Of a stretch of DNA of 10,363 nt, positions 1 through 5,866 are shown in pieces. This DNA comes from Bryobacteraceae bacterium. Lineage in GTDB: Bacteria; Acidobacteriota; Terriglobia; Bryobacterales; Bryobacteraceae. The first letter of the stretch is position 1. Each line of letters begins with the position of its first letter. The position numbers and the translations under genes are program-made. The DNA lies in the NCBI GenBank assembly GCA_025929455.1, contig JAICMB010000072.1:1-10363 (forward strand), in the 5' to 3' direction. The notes beneath the pieces were generated by a model. It was not told the origin of the DNA and searched no databases. It saw only the letters and a program-made list of their open reading frames with translations.

Positions 1-2
1 AT

Positions 3-236
3 TGCAACAAAGTCGCTGGACATGTCCCCAACCGCGGTCCCGATCTGAAGTATGTCGAGGACCGGCTCACGCGCGCGCACATGATCATCCGCGTCATCAA
101 CGGCGGACCTAACAACCCGGCAATCGCGGGCAGTCTAAAGCCGGCGGAAACGGATGCGCTGATCTCATTTCTGCGCACACGCACGGCTTTTCCATCAAGC
201 GGCGGACCGGGCATGCCGAACCGCGCGCGGCCGTAG
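3..236 (+). CDS. C-terminal fragment of a cytochrome c-like protein, haem ligands apparently lost
   Basis: The frame starting at base 3 is open from the window edge to a TAG at 234-236 and gives 77 residues; the start lies outside the window. It begins CNKVAGH, followed by NRGPDLKYVEDRLT, VINGGPNNPAIAG and LKPAETDALISFLRTR. This is the layout of a small cytochrome c domain: the end of the CxxCH haem site, an RGPDL loop, the NMPAF-type methionine-ligand loop and a C-terminal helix ending in SFL. Two key positions look wrong. The residue after the Cys is Asn where the CH of the motif needs His, and the loop reads NNPAI where NMPAF would carry the axial Met. Family assignment rests on this pattern alone. 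The fragment may be a degenerate cytochrome, and the decayed gene just downstream fits that. Errors in the sequence are the alternative. Confidence 0.55.
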   Translation, partial: CNKVAGHVPNRGPDLKYVEDRLTRAHMIIRVINGGPNNPAIAGSLKPAETDALISFLRTRTAFPSSGGPGMPNRARP

Positions 237-253
237 GGGTAGCGCGGCGCCGC

Positions 254-380
254 GGCCTGGACGTCAACACCGCCTCCGCCGAGGAACTGCAAAACGTATT
301 TCAGATCGACGGCGAAAGATCGCGCTCATCGACGCCCGCAAACGGCAGACGGCATGATCGAAAACATGAAGCAGCGGGGG
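254..380 (+). pseudogene. frameshifted remnant of a helix-hairpin-helix (ComEA-like) gene
   Basis: Pieces of one helix-hairpin-helix DNA-binding domain can be read in all three plus-strand frames in succession. At 254-316 the frame gives GLDVNTASAEELQNVFQIDGE, the typical first helix and hairpin. At 316-354 another frame gives KIALIDARKRQTA before a TGA. At 345-380 the third frame gives ADGMIENMKQRG, which resembles the closing helix of a second HhH motif. The segment that normally joins the last two pieces is missing. No start codon with a ribosome site precedes the first piece. The simplest reading is a gene broken by at least two frame changes and an internal deletion. It lies directly after the cytochrome-like fragment, so the two may once have formed one operon. 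From 381 to 471 I see no gene. Confidence 0.45.
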
Positions 381-471
381 CACGGCTGGGGTAAACCTGG
401 CGCGGGCAGTCTTGCTGCCTGCGCATTGGTGCCGCTGAAGTGCAATGGGCAGGCGGCACAAAACCGACCGC

Positions 472-2343
472 CTACCCTACGATGCCCTCGAGCGCCGTGG
501 CGTTTTCGACGGTTGATGTGTCGCCCAGCGGTTCACCGAGATATTTTTGCCGGATCAAGCGCCGCACGATTTTGCCGCTTTGCGTTTTTGGGAGCGCGGC
601 AAGCTGGTGTATTTCGCGTGGTTTCAACATCGGCCCCAGGTCGGCGGCGACAGAAGCCGCGATCGCTTTCGCATCGAACGGCGCCCCGGGCCGCATGACA
701 ACGAACGCGACGATCGCTTCCCCCTTAACGTCGTCCGGCGCGCCGATCACGGCGGCCTCGCTCACCGACGGGTTCTGCATGAGCGCCTGCTCCACCTCCG
801 CGGGCCCGACCTTCCGACCCGCCACGTTCATCGATTCGTCCGACCGCCCGTGCAGAAACCAGTATCCGTCGTCATCTACATAGGCCCAGTCGCCGTGATA
901 CCACATGCCCGGAAAGCGGCTCCAATACGTTTCGATGTAGCGCTGCGGATCGCCCCAGATTCCCCGCGTCATCGACGGCACGGGCTTGCGGCACACCAGA
1001 TACCCCATCTTGCCGCGCACGTAGTTGCCGTTCTCATCGACGCAGTCGGTTGCAACTCCGGGCGCGGGTGCGCCCAGCGTGCACGGCGTCAGCGGCTGTA
1101 TCGGCAGCGGGAATAAAAAGCAGCCGACGATTTCGGTGCCGCCGGAAATGTTGATGATGGGACAGCGGCGCTTGCCGACGTTGTCGAAGAACCAGCGATA
1201 CGACGTTTCGTCCCACGGCTCGCCAGTCGAGCCCAGCAGGCGTAGCGACGTCATCTCGTGCTTCGCGGCAGAATCGCTACGCATCAGAATGCGGATGGCG
1301 GTCGGCGACACGCCGAACGTGGTCACACCGCAGCGCTCGATGACCTGCCACGGGCGGTCCGGGCCCGGATGATCCGGCGCGCCGTCATACATCACTATGG
1401 TGCCGCCGAAGTTGTGATTGCCGATGATGGTCCACGGTCCCATCATCCAGCCAATGTCCGAAAGCCAGAAGAAGCGGTCGTCCGGTTTATGGTCGAAGGC
1501 CAGATAAATTTCCTTCGACACCTGCGCGAGCGCACCCGCGTGCGTGTGGACCGTACCCTTGGGCTTGCCCGTCGTGCCCGACGTGTACAGGATCATGCAC
1601 GGCGTTTCGGAATCGAGCGCTCTCGTTTCGCATTCAGCCGCCTGGCCGCGGAGCAACTCCGGCCAATCTTCGAGCCGTACAATGCGCTCCACAGCGGGCG
1701 CTTTCTCGCGCGCCTGCTCCACCTTTGTTCTCAGCGGCAGTTCCTGTCCGCGCCGGCGCAGCGTCTCGGCCGTAAACACCACGCGCGCACCGGAGTCCTG
1801 CAGGCGTGTCGCGATTGCGCCCGCCCCGAATCCGGCAAACACCGGCACCGCGATCAGTCCGAGCTTAAAGCACGCATAAAGGATAGAGACAACTTCCGGG
1901 ACCATCGGCATGCACAGCGCGACGCGATCGCCTTCCTTGAGCCCCATCGCAAGCAGCGCGTTTGCCAGCCGGTTCGTCTCTGCGTATAACTGCGGGAAGC
2001 TGACCTCGCGCGGATCGCCCCCGGCCTCGCTCTCCCACAAGATCGCCGGGCGCGTGGCGGTTTTATAGCGGTCCAGGCAGTTGTAGGCGATGTTCAGCTT
2101 GCCGCCGATGAACCAGCGGGCCCACTCCGGCCCGCGCGAATCGTCGAGCACTTTGGTGAACGGCTCCGACCACGACACCGCCGTTTCCTTCACGCACTGC
2201 GCCCAGAAATCTTCGAGCCGGTCAACGGAGTACTGCAGAAATGCTTCTCGACTGGTCACGCCGATGCGGTCCATGAACCGCTTCACGTTCGTCTGCGCGA
2301 CGAACTGCGGATCGGGCCGCCAGATGATGTTATTGTCCGCCAT
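472..2343 (-). CDS. acetyl-CoA-synthetase-family acyl-CoA ligase, possibly acetoacetate-activating
   Basis: A 623-residue adenylate-forming ligase of the Acs group, which joins a carboxylate to CoA through an acyl-AMP intermediate in the cytoplasm. Visible landmarks: an Acs-type N-terminal region (residues 1-100), the nucleotide loop YTSGTTGKPKG at 253-263, the GSTGEPW segment near 371, GGTE at 401-404, the YHGD aspartate region at 482-485, the GR hinge at 499-500, and LPKTQSGK at 584-591. Lys591 is the predicted catalytic, and in relatives acetylation-controlled, lysine. Where Salmonella Acs has the Trp-Trp pair that limits the pocket to acetate, this protein has Ser400-Gly401, in an SGGTE context like acetoacetyl-CoA synthetases. 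A larger acid is therefore likely. The ATG at 2343 was chosen because it starts the Acs N-terminal domain, lies 2 bases after the upstream stop and follows a GAAGG; the frame stays open further upstream only by overlapping that gene. Third gene of the homogentisate cluster. Confidence 0.85.
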   Translation of the reverse strand: MADNNIIWRPDPQFVAQTNVKRFMDRIGVTSREAFLQYSVDRLEDFWAQCVKETAVSWSEPFTKVLDDSRGPEWARWFIGGKLNIAYNCLDRYKTATRPAILWESEAGGDPREVSFPQLYAETNRLANALLAMGLKEGDRVALCMPMVPEVVSILYACFKLGLIAVPVFAGFGAGAIATRLQDSGARVVFTAETLRRRGQELPLRTKVEQAREKAPAVERIVRLEDWPELLRGQAAECETRALDSETPCMILYTSGTTGKPKGTVHTHAGALAQVSKEIYLAFDHKPDDRFFWLSDIGWMMGPWTIIGNHNFGGTIVMYDGAPDHPGPDRPWQVIERCGVTTFGVSPTAIRILMRSDSAAKHEMTSLRLLGSTGEPWDETSYRWFFDNVGKRRCPIINISGGTEIVGCFLFPLPIQPLTPCTLGAPAPGVATDCVDENGNYVRGKMGYLVCRKPVPSMTRGIWGDPQRYIETYWSRFPGMWYHGDWAYVDDDGYWFLHGRSDESMNVAGRKVGPAEVEQALMQNPSVSEAAVIGAPDDVKGEAIVAFVVMRPGAPFDAKAIAASVAADLGPMLKPREIHQLAALPKTQSGKIVRRLIRQKYLGEPLGDTSTVENATALEGIVG

Positions 2344-2345
2344 GT

Positions 2346-2960
2346 TTATCCAACCTTCGGGCGTTCCATGTTGAAACGGTCCGTCGTCCGCACATATGCG
2401 GGCCCGCCCATGCGCCCGATTGCGTGCAGTTTGTCCGGGTCGATTTTGTACTCGCTCACGCAGGCATCGTCTACGTGAAACCGCAGCACTTCGCCAATCA
2501 CTACGCTGCCGCCGAGCGGTTTGGGGCTGACGTCGACAATCTGCAACAAGCGGCATTCCATGTTGACGTGCGCCTCTTTGACCCGTGGCGCCTTCACGAC
2601 GTCGCTCGCCAGCGGAGTGAGCCCCGACAGTTCGAATTCGTCGACGTGCGGTGGATATTCGCCCGACGTGATATTCATTTTTCCGGCGAACTCCTCGGAC
2701 ACGATGTTCACGACGTATTCGCGCGTGGCAGCGATATTGTGCAGCGTATCCTTGCGCGCGCCGTCGCGGCCGCGGATCATGGGGCAGAAGAGCACCACCG
2801 GTGGGTCGGCGCTGGCCGCGGTGAAAAAGCTGAAGGGCGCGAGATTGCGAACGCCCTCCGCGCTGATCGTCGAAACAAACGCGATCGGGCGCGGCACGAT
2901 TGCGCCGATCAAAAGCTTGTAGATGTTCTGAACGCTAGTGCTGCCGGGGTCGGCGATCAT
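2346..2960 (-). CDS. flavin reductase-like FMN-binding split-barrel protein
   Basis: A 204-residue protein of the flavin reductase/DIM6-NTAB type, which binds FMN in a split beta-barrel. Its N-terminal third shows the family signature: GAIVPRPIAFVST at 18-30, then NLAPFSFFTA at 39-48 and PPVVLFCP at 53-60. EYVVNIVSEE follows at about residues 81-90. Members pass electrons from NAD(P)H to free flavin for a partner monooxygenase, or have unassigned redox roles; no partner oxygenase is encoded in the window. The ATG at 2960 shares an ATGA overlap with the stop codon of the homogentisate dioxygenase gene, which argues for translational coupling and compensates for the lack of a clear ribosome site. 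Only 2 bases separate its stop from the ligase start. Its role in homogentisate breakdown is unknown; the operon position is the only link. Confidence 0.8.
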   Translation of the reverse strand: MIADPGSTSVQNIYKLLIGAIVPRPIAFVSTISAEGVRNLAPFSFFTAASADPPVVLFCPMIRGRDGARKDTLHNIAATREYVVNIVSEEFAGKMNITSGEYPPHVDEFELSGLTPLASDVVKAPRVKEAHVNMECRLLQIVDVSPKPLGGSVVIGEVLRFHVDDACVSEYKIDPDKLHAIGRMGGPAYVRTTDRFNMERPKVG

Positions 2961-4081
2961 CGTGCGCCGGCCGGTTCCGGTTTCTTCTCCATCCAGCTTG
3001 TCCAGTAGTCCTTCCACTCCACACTTTCGCCCGCCGGTAGCACGTGAATGGGATTCAGTCCATCCAGCATCACTGCGTATTCGTCGGTGTGCGTTTTCTT
3101 TTTCTGATTCGCGAGCGCCTTTGGGTGCGGACCGTGGTGGATGCCACGCGGGTGCAGCGTGCACATGCCGGGCTTGATGTTCTCGCGGCTGAAGAAGTCG
3201 CCGTCATGATAGAAGATGAACTCGTCGAAGTCGGTGTTGCGGTGGAAGAACGGCACCCGCAGCGCGTCTTCGTCCTGCTCGAGCGGCCGCGGAACGAAAC
3301 TACAGATCACCGCGCCGTTGGTCACGAACGTCGTATGTGCGCTGGGCGGCAGATGCGCGCGATGACTCATCACCGGGCGGATGTCGTGGATGTTAATCTT
3401 CCAGACCGTAAGATCGCCCTTCCATCCGACCACGTCGATCGGGTTGAAGGGATAGACGACCTTGGAGATCTCCTCGTCGACTTTGATGCGAATTTCCCAT
3501 TCGTTGTTGTCATCGAGATGTGGTTTCGGATCGGGCGTCTCGATGACCGCGGGATCGTACAGCGCGTGCTGCCCGAGCAGGCCTTTGTCGGGCTGATCGA
3601 ACTCACCCTTCGATTGCACGATGAGGAAAAAGTTGTCGCGCGTGCTCGGGTCCATGCGGTACGTCACCGCGCGCGGAACGTTGATGTAATCGCCCGCCTT
3701 GAATTGCAGCGGCCCGAAATCGGTTTCGATTGTGCCTTCGCCACGGTGTACGAAGATCAGTTCGTCGCCATCGGCATTGCGATAGTAGTAGGGCATCGGC
3801 TGCGAGCGGCGCGATACATATAGCCGCACGTCGCTATTACCGAGAAACGCCTCCGGCTGCCCCTCGGCGTTGTGCATGTCGGTGGGACGGAGATTGTTCA
3901 GGTCGAAGCAGTGCGGCCGGAGTTTGCCTTCAAAGCGAATCCAACCGGTCGGCGGATGCGCGTGATACAGGTGTGCGGACTTTCCGTAAAAGCCCTTGCG
4001 GCCGTGTTCTTCCTCGTAGGTGCCCTCCGGCAGCCCCACGTGGGCCTGTTTGGCGGTCTTGCCCTTCTGTAAAGGAAACAT
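2957..4081 (-). CDS. hmgA: homogentisate 1,2-dioxygenase (short bacterial form)
   Basis: A 374-residue two-cupin, iron-dependent dioxygenase predicted to open homogentisate to maleylacetoacetate, the ring-cleavage step of tyrosine and phenylalanine catabolism. The N-terminus carries the family pattern of a basic GKTAKQAHVG segment and then GFYGKSAHLYHAHPPTGW (30-47). The first cupin contains YYYRNADGDELIFVHRGEGT (98-117). The C-terminal cupin contains HRNTDFDEFIFYHDG (280-294) and HPRGIHHGPHP (310-320). By comparison with the human enzyme's His/Glu/His iron site, His280, Glu287 and His315 or His316 are the likely ligands. It is shorter than the roughly 430-445 residue enzymes of eukaryotes and Pseudomonas, so substrate assignment rests on family likeness. 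The ATG at 4081 has an AGGAGGT just upstream. It is first in a tight three-gene cluster. Its 3' end overlaps the flavin-reductase gene by 4 bases. Confidence 0.85.
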   Translation of the reverse strand: MFPLQKGKTAKQAHVGLPEGTYEEEHGRKGFYGKSAHLYHAHPPTGWIRFEGKLRPHCFDLNNLRPTDMHNAEGQPEAFLGNSDVRLYVSRRSQPMPYYYRNADGDELIFVHRGEGTIETDFGPLQFKAGDYINVPRAVTYRMDPSTRDNFFLIVQSKGEFDQPDKGLLGQHALYDPAVIETPDPKPHLDDNNEWEIRIKVDEEISKVVYPFNPIDVVGWKGDLTVWKINIHDIRPVMSHRAHLPPSAHTTFVTNGAVICSFVPRPLEQDEDALRVPFFHRNTDFDEFIFYHDGDFFSRENIKPGMCTLHPRGIHHGPHPKALANQKKKTHTDEYAVMLDGLNPIHVLPAGESVEWKDYWTSWMEKKPEPAGAR

Positions 4082-4084
4082 GCC

Positions 4085-4091
4085 ACCTCCT
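4085..4091 (-). promoter_or_regulatory. strong ribosome binding site of hmgA
   Basis: The minus strand reads AGGAGGT here, a full match to the anti-16S core, with 3 bases between it and the ATG at 4081. The spacing is a little short. It is the only near-perfect Shine-Dalgarno sequence found in the window, and it supports this start and a separate entry point for ribosomes at the head of the homogentisate cluster. Confidence 0.65.
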
Positions 4092-4102
4092 GCCTCTGTT
4101 AT

Positions 4103-4148
4103 AGCGCCGCGGGAAGTCGCCGTCGGACTGGGAAACGGGAGCGGCGCT
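4103..4148. repeat. perfect 8-bp inverted repeat in the permease-hmgA gap
   Basis: AGCGCCGC at 4103-4110 and GCGGCGCT at 4141-4148 are exact inverted copies separated by 30 bases. Inside them AGTC and GACT can form a short second stem (4115-4129). The element fills the 88-base gap between the permease stop and the hmgA start. It could be a hairpin that ends or attenuates permease transcripts, though no T-run follows on the minus strand, or a binding site for a regulator of hmgA. Short GC-rich inverted repeats also arise by chance in such DNA. Confidence 0.35.
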
Positions 4149-4169
4149 TGAAATCCGCCTCGGAGAGCG

Positions 4170-5690
4170 TTAGCGAGTGACTACCGCCGCCGGTCTTTCC
4201 GCCAGGTCGCTGCGCTTGCGGCTATACGCGAAATAGATCCACAGCCCGGCCGCTAGCCATACGAAAAAACGAAGCCAGGTAATCAGCGGCAAGCCCAGCA
4301 TCAGCATTAGGCAGCACGCTACCGAGGTCAGCGGGAACCACGGGACGAACGGCACCCGGAACGAGCGATGCCGCTCCGGTTGCTTCTTGCGCAGCACGAT
4401 CACGCCGACCGACACCAGAATAAAAGCGAACAGCGTGCCGATATTCGATAACTCCGCGAGCGTGGCGATATCCCAGATGCCCGCCGGAATGCCCACAAAC
4501 AGGCCTGCGATCCACGTGCTGATGTACGGCGTTTGAAACCGTGGATGCACCACGGAGAACATCGCCGGCAGCAGGCGGTCGCGCGACATCGCGAACCAGA
4601 TGCGCGCCTGCCCGTACTGATACACGAGCAACGAGCTGAGCATTCCCATCAGCGCGCCCGCGGTCACGATCACTCGCAGCCGGTTCATTCCGAGCGCTTT
4701 CAACGCGTCCGCGACCGGAGAATCTGTGCCCAGCTTGGTCCACGGCATGATCCCGGTCAGCACCAGCGATACGCAGGAGTACAGGATTGTGCAAATGATC
4801 AACGTCGCGATAATGCCGAATGGCAGATCGCGCTGGGGGTTGCGGCACTCCTCGGCGGCAGTCGAAACGGAATCGAAACCGATGTAGCTGAAAAAGATGA
4901 TAGACGCGCCGGTGAGTATGCCGCCGAAATGATTGGGCGCGAACGGGACCCAGTTGGCTGTGTTTACCGCGCGAGCGGCGCCGATGCAGAAGATCATGAC
5001 AGCGGTGAGCTTGATGATCACCATCGTCGTGTTGGTTTCGGCGCTCTCCTTGACGCCGCGCACGAGAATCCACGTGACCAGCAGGGTAATGATCAGCGCA
5101 GGTAAATTGAAAACGCCCGCGGGCTGTCCGGGTGCGGGCAACGGCGGGTACGCGATTGCGGCCGGCAAATGGAACCCGAACAGGTTCTCGAATAAGTCCT
5201 GCAGATAGGCCGAAAAGCCCACCGCCACGGACATGTTCGAGACTGCGTATTCGAGAATCAGGTCCCAGCCGATCACCCAGGCGAAAATCTCGCCGAGGAT
5301 GGCATACGAATACGTGTACGCGCTGCCCGCGATCGGGATCATCGACGCGAGCTCCGCATAGCACAGCGCCGCGAAACAGCACGCGATCCCCACGAGAATA
5401 AAGGAAAGTGTAAGTGCCGGCCCAGCGCCCGGACGGCCCATCTGCGAGCCCGCGTGCATGCCGTTCAGCAGCAGGTCGAAGACGGTGGCATCGCCGAGCG
5501 ACCGCACCGCGAGCACTTTGCCCGCGGCTGCGGTGCCGGTGACTGTAAAGATTCCGGAGCCGATGACGGCCCCGATGCCGAGCGCCGTCAGGCTCCACGG
5601 GCCCAGCGTTTTGCGCAGCCGCTTGCCCGGATCCTCCGACGCCGCGATCAGCGCATCGATGCTCTTGGTTCGTAGGAGCTGGGAGCCCAC
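4170..5690 (-). CDS. APC-superfamily amino acid permease (cationic amino acid transporter-like)
   Basis: A 506-residue inner-membrane protein with about 12 hydrophobic helices, predicted to carry amino acids by proton-linked uptake or exchange. The start resembles bacterial CAT/YfnA-like carriers: LRTKSIDALI, a charged stretch, then LGPWSLTALGIGAVIGSGIF (29-48), whose GSGIF is the unwound centre of helix 1. FAALCYAELASMIPIAGSAYTYSY (106-129) marks the second and third helices. IIFFSYIGFDSVSTAAEE (264-281) is the helix 6 substrate-site signature. A stretch of about 35 residues (57-91) between helices 1 and 2 is longer than in compact relatives. The start is GTG at 5690, chosen because it gives the family N-terminus; no clear ribosome site is seen. 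It starts 17 bases after the small basic gene and ends 88 bases before hmgA. The exact substrate cannot be read from the sequence. Confidence 0.85.
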   Translation of the reverse strand: MGSQLLRTKSIDALIAASEDPGKRLRKTLGPWSLTALGIGAVIGSGIFTVTGTAAAGKVLAVRSLGDATVFDLLLNGMHAGSQMGRPGAGPALTLSFILVGIACCFAALCYAELASMIPIAGSAYTYSYAILGEIFAWVIGWDLILEYAVSNMSVAVGFSAYLQDLFENLFGFHLPAAIAYPPLPAPGQPAGVFNLPALIITLLVTWILVRGVKESAETNTTMVIIKLTAVMIFCIGAARAVNTANWVPFAPNHFGGILTGASIIFFSYIGFDSVSTAAEECRNPQRDLPFGIIATLIICTILYSCVSLVLTGIMPWTKLGTDSPVADALKALGMNRLRVIVTAGALMGMLSSLLVYQYGQARIWFAMSRDRLLPAMFSVVHPRFQTPYISTWIAGLFVGIPAGIWDIATLAELSNIGTLFAFILVSVGVIVLRKKQPERHRSFRVPFVPWFPLTSVACCLMLMLGLPLITWLRFFVWLAAGLWIYFAYSRKRSDLAERPAAVVTR

Positions 5691-5707
5691 GTGCGGCGCA
5701 GCTTAAG

Positions 5708-5866
5708 TTACCGTTTGCGCTGGCCCTTGGCCATTTTCTGCACTTTGCGCTTCTGCGAACCGCGCGCTACACCGGACGCGCGAGGCTGCTTTGGCGCGGC
5801 CTTCTTGCGTGCGGCGCGCTTCAACTGCTTGCGCTCGGTCCGGTCGGTGACGTGTTTTGTATTCAT
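5708..5866 (-). CDS. small, highly basic protein of unknown function (52 residues)
   Basis: A complete small open frame that is not part of any longer one. It begins at ATG 5866 and ends at TAA 5708. The protein starts MNTKHVTDRTERKQLKRAAR and ends KVQKMAKGQRKR. It contains 11 Lys and 9 Arg against 1 Asp and 1 Glu, so the net charge is about +18, with no hydrophobic stretch and little predicted fold. Such composition is common in nucleic-acid-binding tails, ribosome-associated peptides and histone-H1-like proteins, but I recognise no named family. Support for it being real: its ATG overlaps the helicase TGA as ATGA, AAGGGAG lies just before it, and it fills the gap before the permease almost exactly, leaving 17 bases. 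It is probably translated by coupling with the helicase. Its function is unknown. Confidence 0.65.
   Translation of the reverse strand: MNTKHVTDRTERKQLKRAARKKAAPKQPRASGVARGSQKRKVQKMAKGQRKR

Noticed and set aside
451..473. A 6-bp hairpin (AGGCGG/CCGCCT) overlapping the ligase stop codon as a terminator
   Set aside because: The stem is short with an 11-base loop and no T-run follows on the minus strand, so it is not a convincing intrinsic terminator.
354..698. A 114-residue plus-strand open frame as a gene
   Set aside because: Its first residues are the HhH remnant and the rest runs antisense through the ligase 3' end without domain signal.
2344..2556. A longer start for the ligase upstream of 2343
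   Set aside because: The added residues have no Acs likeness and would overlap the well-supported flavin-reductase gene.
4098..4103. TATAAC on the minus strand as the -10 box of hmgA
   Set aside because: Transcription would begin inside the ribosome binding site, and no good -35 box lies at the right distance.
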